Shown here one piece after another: positions 13,631 through 21,548 of a stretch of DNA of 41,243 nucleotides. The notes below the pieces were generated by a model that made no database searches, was not told where the DNA came from, and saw only the letters and a list, made by a program, of their open reading frames with translations. Source of the stretch: Verrucomicrobiaceae bacterium (GTDB lineage Bacteria > Verrucomicrobiota > Verrucomicrobiia > Verrucomicrobiales > Verrucomicrobiaceae). The stretch spans positions 1 through 41,243 of the forward strand of contig JAEUHK010000113.1 in NCBI GenBank assembly GCA_016795465.1, written 5' to 3'. The number at the start of each line of letters is the position of its first letter. Position 1 is the stretch's first letter. The position numbers and the translations under genes were made by a program.

Positions 13631-15058
13631 ATGCGTTGTTTGTTGTTTCTCATGGTGGTGGCGATGGTCCGGGCGGTGGAGCCGGGGTTTGTGGCGTTGT
13701 TTGACGGCAAAACGCTCGATGGCTGGAAACACGACGGCAACTGGGCTGTGGTGGATGGCGAGATCGCCCGCGTGAAGAAGGGCGGATCGTTGGTGTATGA
13801 GAAGGCGAAGGTGCCGGATGACTTTGAGCTGCGGTTTGAGTGGAAGGTCGCGCAGGGCTGCAACAGCGGCATCTACTACCGGCCGGGGCAGTATGAGTAT
13901 CAATTGCTCGACAACGCGAACAGCCCTTACGGCGAGAATCCGCGACAGGCGGCAGCATCGCTGTTTTTTGGCATGGCACCGACGAAGGACGTGGTGAAGC
14001 CGCATGGCGAGTGGAATGAAGGCCGCATCGTGTGCCAGGGAACGGTCATCCAGCACTGGCTGAACGGTGAGAAGGTCATCGACTTCGATTACAGTGACCC
14101 GCGCTGGTTTCACGAACTGGAGGTGCTGCGCATTCGTGGTGGTGATCTGACCAAGCGAGGTGCGAATCTCTCGCTGCAGGACCATGGGGCGGATGTGTGG
14201 TTCAAAAATCTGCGATGGAGGGCCCTTCCGGCCTCGGAGAAGCTCGTGAGCGAGAATGTGACGCCCATGCCGATTCCCGACGAGGCTTTGCGAAAGGAGC
14301 AGGCACGCATCGACAAGATGCTCACGGGTCAAAAGGGTACATGGAAGCACGATGAGATGAAACGCTTCAAGGCGGAGGAAGCGCACCAAGGTGTCGCCGT
14401 GGATGCAGAGTACTTTTATGCGATCACGAACGCGGCGATCGGCAAATACCGCAAAGCCAGCGGCGAACGCGTCGGAGGCTGGAAGGAGACGCAGGGCCGC
14501 ATCAAGCATCTGAATGCCGGTGTCGTGATCGACGGCAAACTGTGGTGTGCGCACTCCAACTACCCGGAGATGCCGATGAAGAGCTCCGTGGAGGTCTTCG
14601 ATCCGAAGACGATGCAACATCTTGAAAGCATCGATCTGACGAGTGTGGGTGGTTCGCTCACCTGGGTGGATCGTCGCGATGGATGGTGGTATGCCTGCTT
14701 TGCCCAATATGCGAAAACGGGTGATCCAGCCCGCACACGCGTGGTGCGCTTTGATTCGAACTGGAAGCCGGCGGCGGAGATTCGCTTCCCGGCGGAGATG
14801 GTGGCCAAGTTTGGCAAGAACAGCAGCTCTGGCGGCAGTTTTGGGCCTGATCGTCGTCTCTTCATCACCGGGCACGATGCGCAGGAGCTGTATGTGCTCG
14901 ATTTGCCTGTCGAAGGCGATGCATGGACCTGGAAGACAGCCATCCCGATCTCGGCCCATGGACAAGCCTTTGCGTGGGATCGTAGCACTCCATCACTCCT
15001 CTACTCCATCGACCGGAAGACGAAGGAAGTGATCGTGTCGAAAATCATCCGCCGATAA
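13631..15058 (+). CDS. exported DUF1080 (3-keto-disaccharide hydrolase type) protein fused to a C-terminal propeller-like domain
   Basis: A protein of 475 residues started at ATG 13631 (MRCLLFLMVVAMVRAVEPGF), which gives a signal peptide; ATG 13583 would place 16 polar residues before it. Residues about 18-205 form a DUF1080 domain: FVALFDGKTLDGWKHDGNWA, FELRFEWKVAQGCNSGIYYR, GEWNEGRIVCQGTVIQHWLN. This jelly-roll domain is known from 3-keto-glucoside hydrolases and other sugar-binding proteins. Residues about 255-475 are different: repeated strands with W and G (YFYAITNAAIGKYRKASGE, LWCAHSNYP, LFITGHDAQELYVLDLP), resembling a beta-propeller. A sugar-directed role outside the cytoplasm is likely; catalysis is not proven. 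Three bases separate it from the hydrolase gene downstream, so they form an operon. Confidence 0.85.
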   Translation: MRCLLFLMVVAMVRAVEPGFVALFDGKTLDGWKHDGNWAVVDGEIARVKKGGSLVYEKAKVPDDFELRFEWKVAQGCNSGIYYRPGQYEYQLLDNANSPYGENPRQAAASLFFGMAPTKDVVKPHGEWNEGRIVCQGTVIQHWLNGEKVIDFDYSDPRWFHELEVLRIRGGDLTKRGANLSLQDHGADVWFKNLRWRALPASEKLVSENVTPMPIPDEALRKEQARIDKMLTGQKGTWKHDEMKRFKAEEAHQGVAVDAEYFYAITNAAIGKYRKASGERVGGWKETQGRIKHLNAGVVIDGKLWCAHSNYPEMPMKSSVEVFDPKTMQHLESIDLTSVGGSLTWVDRRDGWWYACFAQYAKTGDPARTRVVRFDSNWKPAAEIRFPAEMVAKFGKNSSSGGSFGPDRRLFITGHDAQELYVLDLPVEGDAWTWKTAIPISAHGQAFAWDRSTPSLLYSIDRKTKEVIVSKIIRR

Positions 15059-15061
15059 CCC

Positions 15062-15982
15062 ATGCGTCGTCTTCTCCGTTGGTCTCTCCGTCTGCTGCTC
15101 GCTTTGATCGTGCTGGGCGTGGTGGTGGTTGGCGCGGGCTGGTGGTGGTTTCATCCGGCCTTCACGGTGACGGAAGGGATCGTTTACACGAAGCGAAACG
15201 GGCAAGAGCTGACCCTGGACGTGGTGAAACCGGCGCATCCGAGCGGGAGCGGCATCCTCGTGATGGTGAGCGGGCGGTGGAAGTCGGACCCGAGGAAGTT
15301 TCAGCCGTGGCTGGGCGCGTCGTTTCTGCGCCACGGGCACACGCTGATCGCGGTGTCGCATCTGTCGCAGCCGGAGGCGAGCGTGCAGGAGATCGTGGAG
15401 GATGTGCATCGCGCGGCGCGGTATGTGAGGCATCATGCGAAGGAGTTTGGCATTGATCCAGATCGCCTCGGTGTCTTCGGCGGCAGTTCCGGCGGGCATT
15501 TGAGCCTGATGCTGGCGACGCGTGGCGGGCCGGGTGATCCGATGGCGGCTGATCCGGTGGACCGTGAAAGCAGCGCGGTGCAGGCGGCCACGGTGTTTTA
15601 TCCGGTGACGGATCTGCTGAACCTGGGTCCCTCGACGGAGAACCTGCATGATGGAGGCCCGCCGAAGAGTTTCGTGAAGTCCTTCGGGCCGAAGGCGGCT
15701 GATTTGAATGAGTGGAAGAAGATCGGGCATGAGCTCTCGCCGATTTTCCATGTCACGGAGTCGCTACCGCCGGTGTTCATCGCGCATGGCGATGCGGATA
15801 TGCTGGTGCCGCTGGAGCAATCGACGCGCTTTCGTGACACCGCTTCGAAACTCGGCCGCGAGGTGCTGCTGACCGTGCGCCCCGGCGAAAAGCACGGCTG
15901 GCGCACGATGATCTGGGATGCGCATCTGTTTGCCGCGTGGATGACGGAGCGGCTTACTCCCGCGGGCCGTCTTTCACGCTGA
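15062..15982 (+). CDS. membrane-anchored alpha/beta hydrolase (esterase/lipase type)
   Basis: A protein of 306 residues with an N-terminal membrane helix (LLRWSLRLLLALIVLGVVVV, about 4-28) and then a periplasmic hydrolase domain. The nucleophile elbow is GVFGGSSGGHLSLM (Ser near 142), the acid is in IAHGDADMLVPLEQS near 242, and the His is in GEKHGW near 279, a complete triad of the esterase/acetyl-xylan esterase type. It probably removes ester groups from a carbohydrate or peptide, and it follows the DUF1080 gene in the same operon. Its last 29 bp overlap the end of the convergent minus-strand gene. Confidence 0.88.
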   Translation: MRRLLRWSLRLLLALIVLGVVVVGAGWWWFHPAFTVTEGIVYTKRNGQELTLDVVKPAHPSGSGILVMVSGRWKSDPRKFQPWLGASFLRHGHTLIAVSHLSQPEASVQEIVEDVHRAARYVRHHAKEFGIDPDRLGVFGGSSGGHLSLMLATRGGPGDPMAADPVDRESSAVQAATVFYPVTDLLNLGPSTENLHDGGPPKSFVKSFGPKAADLNEWKKIGHELSPIFHVTESLPPVFIAHGDADMLVPLEQSTRFRDTASKLGREVLLTVRPGEKHGWRTMIWDAHLFAAWMTERLTPAGRLSR

Positions 15983-16745
15983 GCACGGTGGCGGTGGAGA
16001 GACCTTTTGAATCGCGGGAGAGCTCGAGCGTGATCACTCCCTCGACGCCGTCGTCATCGGCCTTCGGGATCTGGCCAAAATAGGCGATGCGAAGCTTGAT
16101 CGAATCCGAAACGGTGACGCTGGCCTCCGGGTTTACGAAGCCGAGGAGTTCGTAACCGATGACGTAGTGCTCCGGGTCCTTCTTCTGCGCCACGATGGAC
16201 TTCTTCGAGAAGCGGTCGAGCAGGGCGTGCATGCTGGTGGTCTTGGCGCTTTCGCCATCGCAGTTGACGAAGAAGATCTCGTCACAGCCCCAGCGTCCGC
16301 AGTAGTTGAGCACGCCATAGCGCCAGCCCTCCTGCTCGGGACCCCAGAGCACAGCGAGTGACTGGTGGTTCTGTCCGTTGTAATAAGGCCGGAAGTATTC
16401 CTCGCTGCTCTTGACCACGCCGAGGCGCTTTTTGTCCTTGGGGGAGACGATCCAGTTCTCGACGGTGTATTTGTCATCCTCCTCCATGAGCGAGGTGGCG
16501 TTGATGGACACGCCGGGAATGATGGAGGGCCACTTGGCGGGCTTGAGGTTCTTTTTGCGGGCGACAAAGATGACCGCGAGGCTGCCATCTTCGGCCGAGC
16601 TGTCCTCGATCAATGCGGCCGGCTCAAAGTCATCGGCGAGTTTCTTGTCAAAGAGAGCCTCCGGCTCCTGGCCCAGGCCGAGAGAAGGCATGCTGAACGT
16701 CAGCAACGAGACCAGAAAGGCGGAAAGAAGGCGAGGGTGGGGCAT
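15954..16745 (-). CDS. exported protein of unknown function
   Basis: Started at ATG 16745 (MPHPRLLSAFLVSLLTFSMP), 17 bp after the stop of the upstream L,D-transpeptidase gene, giving 263 residues with a signal peptide ending near GLGQ. The mature part has no domain I recognise. It contains several Cys (NYCGRWGCDEIFFVNCDGE) and mixed alpha/beta character, ending in a beta-rich segment. Being directly downstream of a cell-wall enzyme gene on the same strand, it is probably co-expressed with it. The 3' end overlaps the convergent hydrolase gene by 29 bp. Confidence 0.75.
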   Translation of the reverse strand: MPHPRLLSAFLVSLLTFSMPSLGLGQEPEALFDKKLADDFEPAALIEDSSAEDGSLAVIFVARKKNLKPAKWPSIIPGVSINATSLMEEDDKYTVENWIVSPKDKKRLGVVKSSEEYFRPYYNGQNHQSLAVLWGPEQEGWRYGVLNYCGRWGCDEIFFVNCDGESAKTTSMHALLDRFSKKSIVAQKKDPEHYVIGYELLGFVNPEASVTVSDSIKLRIAYFGQIPKADDDGVEGVITLELSRDSKGLSTATVLSVKDGPRE

Positions 16746-16762
16746 GGGCACCGACCATGCCG

Positions 16763-17839
16763 TCACTTCTTCCAGAATTGAAACCATTTCTTCTTCGGCT
16801 CCTCGTTTTCCGCGACGGGGATGGCCTTGGGTGTGTCCTTCTTCGCGATCACGGGGCGCGGCTCGGGCGCTGGGCCCTCGATGATGACGGTCATGCCCTT
16901 GGTGATCATTTTGACGAAGCGGACGACGTCCCAGTTCGCGGTGCGCATGCAGCCGTGGCTGGAGCTGCGGCCGATGGTCTGCGGCGAGTTCGTGCCATGA
17001 ATACCGATGCCAGGTTTGCTGAGGCCGATCCACATCACACCGACAGGATTGTTCGGGCCGATGGGCAGGTTGTAGGCGGTGCTGGTGCGCACGCCGTAGT
17101 TCAGCACGCCCTCGTCCCAGCGGAAGGTGGGCATCTGCGTGATGCCAAGGATGCGCCACGTGCCTGGAGGTGTGGCGAGGTGACCGCTGCCTGGCGTGAT
17201 GGGCAGGCTGGCGAGGAGTTTTTCGCCTTCATAGAGGCCGAGCAGCTTCTCACGTGTGTCGATCTTGATGATGCGTGTGAGGAAGGCGGGCACTTCAGGC
17301 AGGCGGGGAATGGGTTCGAGCAACTCAAGCTGAAAGGGCTCGGCCACGTTCGGGACTTTCACGGTATCACCTGGCTTGAGCTGGCTCATCTTCATGGGCT
17401 GGTTCAGCCACTCAATGAGTTCGGGTGATGTGTGAAAGCGCTCGGTGAGGAATTCGATCACCGAATCGTAGGGCAGGTACTTCTTCTTGCTCTGCAGCGA
17501 GGGTTTGAGGGGCAGTTCGCCGACGAATTTGAGGTCGTCAGGCCGGATGGTGTAGGTGGTGTAGAGCTCGCCGACGGAGGAGAGATCGAGCGAGTGGGCG
17601 TCGATCTCGGTTTGCGGCAGGTCGTTGGCCATTTGATAGCGCTTGAGTGCCTTCGTGGTGAACTCGCCGGGCCGTCCATCGACCTTGCCGGGGCCAAAGA
17701 GCTTCGAATCGAGGAAGAGCTGGAGGCGCAGGATGGGCTCGATGGGTTCCGGAGCCTTGGGCAGGACTGGCGTGGAGGCCTCTTGCGCGAGGGCGGCATA
17801 AGCGAGCAGGCAAAGCAGAATGGAAAGGCGTCGGGTCAC
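16763..17839 (-). CDS. L,D-transpeptidase (YkuD domain) with signal peptide
   Basis: A protein of 358 residues. Signal peptide MTRRLSILLCLLAYAALAQE; then a peptidoglycan-binding-like domain (LQLFLDSKLFGPGKVDGRPG and TTKALKRYQ, about 35-80); a LysM-like segment (MKMSQLKPGDTVKVPN, about 150-170); then the YkuD domain (about 190-330) with the catalytic motif IHGTNSPQTIGRSSSHGCMR, where Cys near 296 is the nucleophile and the two His are conserved. It makes 3-3 cross-links in peptidoglycan or anchors proteins to it. A second enzyme of the class is at 28479-29087. It heads a two-gene minus-strand operon and is divergent from the DUF5069 gene (91-bp gap). Confidence 0.93.
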   Translation of the reverse strand: MTRRLSILLCLLAYAALAQEASTPVLPKAPEPIEPILRLQLFLDSKLFGPGKVDGRPGEFTTKALKRYQMANDLPQTEIDAHSLDLSSVGELYTTYTIRPDDLKFVGELPLKPSLQSKKKYLPYDSVIEFLTERFHTSPELIEWLNQPMKMSQLKPGDTVKVPNVAEPFQLELLEPIPRLPEVPAFLTRIIKIDTREKLLGLYEGEKLLASLPITPGSGHLATPPGTWRILGITQMPTFRWDEGVLNYGVRTSTAYNLPIGPNNPVGVMWIGLSKPGIGIHGTNSPQTIGRSSSHGCMRTANWDVVRFVKMITKGMTVIIEGPAPEPRPVIAKKDTPKAIPVAENEEPKKKWFQFWKK

Positions 17840-17930
17840 GGTGGCTGAGTGTTATCGCAGGACTGGGAAGCCGCAACTTCCGGGCCGGGATTCAATTTGC
17901 CAAAGAGGGAGCGTGAGGTGAGAAAACGCC

Positions 17931-18368
17931 ATGAACGCCAAGCCCGATCCCGCCACGCTGCCGTGCAGTCCGTTTGATGAGACATCCGGCCTGAAATACT
18001 TCCCCCGCATGATCGGCAAAATTCGCCTGCATGCTGCCGGTCAGCTCTGGGAGGATTTGCACGCGAACCTAGGCAAGGGCAGCGATGGTGCGCTGCTGGA
18101 CCTGATGCGCATCGACTACGAGGCATTGAAGCAGCGTGTGCTGCAAGGCGGCACGGATGAGGAGATCCTGCAATGGTGCGAGCAGCAGACGCGTCCGCTG
18201 AATGCCACGGACAAGCTGGTTTGGAACCACTACGTCACGACGTTGGGCTGGAATGACCACATCAGCGCCATCTTGGTGAAGCGGAAGGCGGAGAGCGGCC
18301 TCGCGGATCGCGATGACATCCAGACGATCGCCCATTACATCGATGTGGACGAGGGGCGCCGGCCCTGA
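17931..18368 (+). CDS. DUF5069 family protein
   Basis: A small soluble protein of 145 residues starting MNAKPDPATLPCSPFDETSG. The pattern SPFDETSGLKYFPRMIGKIR, followed by LLDLMRIDYEALKQRVLQGG, TDEEILQWCE and a C-terminal W-rich part, matches DUF5069, a family common in Verrucomicrobiota and Planctomycetota with no known function. The gene ends 7 bp before the end of the convergent PSD1 gene. Confidence 0.8.
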   Translation: MNAKPDPATLPCSPFDETSGLKYFPRMIGKIRLHAAGQLWEDLHANLGKGSDGALLDLMRIDYEALKQRVLQGGTDEEILQWCEQQTRPLNATDKLVWNHYVTTLGWNDHISAILVKRKAESGLADRDDIQTIAHYIDVDEGRRP

Positions 18369-18375
18369 GTAATCC

Positions 18376-21285
18376 TCAAGGCTTCGTGATGCATTCGTCG
18401 AGGTTCAGCAAGGCGGTGGCGAGCGAGTAAAAGGCGCTGAACTGGGCGGGCGAGAGTTCTTTGGGCAGAGCGACGTCCGTGATGAGTTCCTTCGTGGTTT
18501 TTGCATCGGCTTCCGCGGCGGCGAATTGGGCTTCCCACAGGTTTTTGAGCACCTCCGCCTCGTTCTCCGAAGGTGAACGTGCCAGCGCCACACGGAACGC
18601 GTGTGCTATTTGCGCATCGAGATCGCTGCTGGGAGATTCCTTCGCGATGCGCAGGGCGAAGTGCTTCGCTGCTTCGACATAGACGGGGTCGTTGAGCAGC
18701 GTGAGAGCTTGCAGCGGCGTGTTCGAGCGGGAGCGGCGCACCACGCAGGCCATGCGGGCGCTGGCATCGAAGTTCACAAAGCTGGGATACGGCGAGCCGC
18801 GTTTGAGCACGACATAAAGTCCGCGACGATACTTCGCCGTGCCGGGGCTGACCTGATAGTCGTATTGCTGCCCGCCGACTTTCTTCCAAAGACCGTCCGG
18901 CTGCGGCGGGCGGATGGGTTCGCCGCCTTGGGAGAGGTCGATGAGGCCGGCGATGCTCAACGCGTTGTCACGGATGGTCTCGGCATCGAGGCGAGTGCGC
19001 GGAAAATACGAAAGGAGAGTGTTGGCGGGATCTGACTTGTCTGACGAGTCGGACCTGTCGGACGACTGGCGGTAGGTTTCACTCATCACGATCAGCTTGA
19101 GCACATGCTTCATGTTCCAGCCGCTTTCCATAAACTCAACGGCGAGCCAATCGAGCAGCTCAGGATGGCTCGGCGGGGCACCTTTGATGCCAAAGTCCTC
19201 CAGCGTGGTCACGATGCCCTGGCCAAACAGCTCCGCCCACCAGCGGTTCACGGTCACGCGGGCGGCGAGCGGGTTGTCGCGGCTGGCGAGCCATTTGGCG
19301 AGCGTGAGGCGGTTCGGCGGGCCTTTGGCGGCGTTTTTGAAAACGGCAGGCGTAGTGGCGGTGACGGGCGTGGTGGGATCGGTATAGACGCCGCGTTTGA
19401 AAATGGCCGTCATGCGTGGCTGCGGCAGTTCCTTCATCACTTCAGTGCTCAATGGCTTTAAAGCGGCGAGCTGCTTCTGAAGCGCGGCACGCTGTTTTTC
19501 AAGCTTCAAAACCTCGGCGGGCTTTGTGGCGGCTTCTTCATCGGTGGCGGCCTCGGGCAGGCTGGCGAGTACATCGCCCTGGATGGCGGAGAGCTTCACG
19601 CGGCCGATCACGAGCTGCTGGCCGTAGAACTGCTCGATGCGCAGCGTGAGCTTCGCGGCGGTGGTGATGGGTTTGGCGAACTCAAGGGCAGCCCAGTGTG
19701 CCTCGTGGAAGCGGGGATTGATGGCCCAGCCTTTGTTCCCGTTGGTGTTTGCGGTGATAGCATCAAGCGCGTTGAAGTTTTTCTGCGTGTGGCTGGTGTG
19801 GATGCCTTTGAAGCTCAGCGGCTCGCTCTTGCCATCGGCATGCGTGAGCGTGGCGACGAAGCGGTTCACGACAAAGTTGGGCCGTTCGCCGCCGCGACGA
19901 CCAGGCCCGCCACCACCGGGAATGCTGTCGTGCAGGAGAGCCTCGACGAGCAGGCCTGTGACCGGAGTCGAAGGGAGCGTGACCTCGATCGTGTAGGTGT
20001 CGGTGTCCGGCACGGGACCGGTGACCAGCGTGCTGCCATCCGGTTGCGCCTCCGCTTCGGCATCGCTTTCGGTGATGAAGGCCTCCGGCTTGAGCACGAC
20101 GAGATTGGCGGGGGGCTGTGCGGCCTTTTCGGGTTTCTTCATCGCCGTGGTGATCTGTGTGCCGATGGCCTTGATCTGCTTCGCAAGGTCACGCCGCTGC
20201 TGATCACGCTTCGGATCGGGAATGGTGAAGGGGCTGCCGTTGAAGGCGATGGAGCCCGGCACGTTTGGGCGGGCACGCTCGGCCTCCTTCTCGGTGTTGT
20301 TGTAGTAGGCGAGCAGGCTGTAGAAGTCCTTTTGCGTGATGGGATCGTATTTGTGGTTGTGGCACTGGGCACATTCGAGCGTGGTGCCGAGCCAGACGGC
20401 ACCGGTGGTGTTCACGCGGTCGATCACTTGGTTGATGCGGCTCTCCTCGGGCTCGGTGCCGGCTTCCACATTCGTCGGTGTGCAGCGATGGAAGCCCGTG
20501 GCGATGATCTGCGAGGGCTTCGCATTGGGCAGCAGGTCTCCGGCGATCTGCTCCAGCGTGAACTGATCAAACGGCATGTTCGCATTGAGCGCATCCACCA
20601 CCCAATCCCGATACGCCCAGATGTCCCGAAGGTCATCGCGCTGAAAACCATGCGAGTCCGCATAGCGGGCGAGATCGAGCCAAGGACGTGCCCAACGCAC
20701 GCCGAATTGCTTCGAGGCCAAAAGACGATCCACCAGCGCCTCGTATTTTTTGTCGGACCAGTCGGACAGGTCTGACAAGTCGGACGGCGAAGGTGGCAGG
20801 CCTGTTAAATCGAGTGAGAGCCTGCGAATCAGGATCTCCGGTGCGGCGGGATCTGCGGGCTTGAGTCCGTTTGTGGTGAGTTTCTCCCGAATGAAGGCAT
20901 CGATGGGACCTTTTGCTCCCGCGGGCACTTGGGGCCGCACGGGCGGGACGTAGCTCCAGTGCGTGAGGCTCTCGATCTTCTCCGGCCACTTGGCGCCGTC
21001 GTCGATCCATGCTTTCAAAGCGGCGATCTGCTCGGGTTTGAGGCGCTCACCTCGTTTGGGCATGGCTTCTTTGTCCTCACGCGGGAGTTGCACCCGGCGG
21101 AGGAGCTCCTGGCCGATCTCCGTGTGCTTGGGGGAGGCGGTGTCGAGGCGCAGATCGCCTTTTTGGACCTCGGCTCCATGGCATTCGAAGCAGGCGCTTT
21201 GCAGCACGGGATAGACTTCTCTCGAAAAGTCTGCCGCAGAGCAAAAGACGGAAGGGACAAAAAAGACCAAAGGGACGTAGCGCAT
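18376..21285 (-). CDS. PSD1-type protein with planctomycete cytochrome c, DUF1549, lectin-like insert and DUF1553
   Basis: An exported protein of 969 residues with signal peptide MRYVPLVFFVPSVFCSA. The heme motif CFECH is at 32-36, followed by GAEVQKGDLRLD. DUF1549 spans about 125-335 with a second motif CAQCHNHKYDP. An inserted beta-sandwich-like domain (about 410-580, TYTIEVTLP through LRIEQFYGQQLVIGRVKLSA) looks like a carbohydrate-binding module. DUF1553 spans about 645-940 (PNRLTLAKWLASRDNPLAARVTVNRWW). It is larger than the PSD1 protein at 5360-7777, which lacks the insert. Two 9-bp tandem arrays in the DNA encode Ser-Asp rich loops near residues 166-178 (SDLSDLSDWSD) and 740-752 (SDRSDSSDKSD). 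No DUF1501 partner is adjacent. Family role unknown; electron transfer linked to glycan use is inferred. Confidence 0.92.
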   Translation of the reverse strand: MRYVPLVFFVPSVFCSAADFSREVYPVLQSACFECHGAEVQKGDLRLDTASPKHTEIGQELLRRVQLPREDKEAMPKRGERLKPEQIAALKAWIDDGAKWPEKIESLTHWSYVPPVRPQVPAGAKGPIDAFIREKLTTNGLKPADPAAPEILIRRLSLDLTGLPPSPSDLSDLSDWSDKKYEALVDRLLASKQFGVRWARPWLDLARYADSHGFQRDDLRDIWAYRDWVVDALNANMPFDQFTLEQIAGDLLPNAKPSQIIATGFHRCTPTNVEAGTEPEESRINQVIDRVNTTGAVWLGTTLECAQCHNHKYDPITQKDFYSLLAYYNNTEKEAERARPNVPGSIAFNGSPFTIPDPKRDQQRRDLAKQIKAIGTQITTAMKKPEKAAQPPANLVVLKPEAFITESDAEAEAQPDGSTLVTGPVPDTDTYTIEVTLPSTPVTGLLVEALLHDSIPGGGGPGRRGGERPNFVVNRFVATLTHADGKSEPLSFKGIHTSHTQKNFNALDAITANTNGNKGWAINPRFHEAHWAALEFAKPITTAAKLTLRIEQFYGQQLVIGRVKLSAIQGDVLASLPEAATDEEAATKPAEVLKLEKQRAALQKQLAALKPLSTEVMKELPQPRMTAIFKRGVYTDPTTPVTATTPAVFKNAAKGPPNRLTLAKWLASRDNPLAARVTVNRWWAELFGQGIVTTLEDFGIKGAPPSHPELLDWLAVEFMESGWNMKHVLKLIVMSETYRQSSDRSDSSDKSDPANTLLSYFPRTRLDAETIRDNALSIAGLIDLSQGGEPIRPPQPDGLWKKVGGQQYDYQVSPGTAKYRRGLYVVLKRGSPYPSFVNFDASARMACVVRRSRSNTPLQALTLLNDPVYVEAAKHFALRIAKESPSSDLDAQIAHAFRVALARSPSENEAEVLKNLWEAQFAAAEADAKTTKELITDVALPKELSPAQFSAFYSLATALLNLDECITKP
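19031..19066. repeat. 9-bp tandem array (4 units) coding for SDRSDSSDKSD in the PSD1 gene
   Basis: Plus-strand units TCTGACTTG, TCTGACGAG, TCGGACCTG, TCGGACGAC. Each contains a near-palindromic GTCNGAC core with 2-nt spacers. It lies in the DUF1553 loop after SETYRQSS, the same place as the heptamer repeat in the other PSD1 gene. Confidence 0.85.
20753..20788. repeat. second 9-bp tandem array (4 units) coding for SDLSDLSDWSD
   Basis: Plus-strand units TCGGACCAG, TCGGACAGG, TCTGACAAG, TCGGACGGC. It has the same unit and phase as the array at 19031-19066, in the DUF1549 part between LTGLPPSP and KKYEALVDRLL. Confidence 0.85.
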
Positions 21286-21367
21286 GTGAGCGGTAGAACG
21301 ACGGCATGGCGGTCCGACTTGCTCGCTCCCGGATTGACCATGCCGCGTGCGCGTCCATCATGCGGGC

Positions 21368-21490
21368 ATGAACTGGCAATCCCTCGCCGCCATCGCCATC
21401 GTGCTCGTGACCATCGTGATCTTCATCGTGCGTGCGATGCGGCCGCCGAAGAAGCCGGGCTGCGGTGGTGGCTGTGGCTGCGGTCGATGA
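21368..21490 (+). CDS. 40-residue membrane peptide with Cys-rich tail (FeoB-associated type)
   Basis: ATG 21368 opens MNWQSLAAIAIVLVTIVIFI, one membrane helix, followed by a basic turn (VRAMRPPKKPG) and the tail CGGGCGCGR with three Cys. This architecture matches the small FeoB-associated Cys-rich membrane proteins and similar virus-sized metal-binding peptides. No feoB is in the window, so that link is only structural. It is divergent from the PSD1 gene (82-bp gap) and sits 58 bp before the metallo-beta-lactamase-fold gene on the same strand, so it may be co-transcribed with it. Confidence 0.65.
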   Translation: MNWQSLAAIAIVLVTIVIFIVRAMRPPKKPGCGGGCGCGR

Positions 21491-21548
21491 GAAAAGCGCA
21501 TCGAGGTGAAAGTTCCGCACTGCTGGCGTGGTGATAGGGCGCACCCGC

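Noticed and set aside
21302..21345. 8-bp inverted repeat (CGGCATGG/CCATGCCG) with 28-nt loop in the divergent gap before the Cys-tailed peptide
   Set aside because: The arms are short and far apart and such matches are expected by chance in GC-rich DNA; no operator claim is justified.
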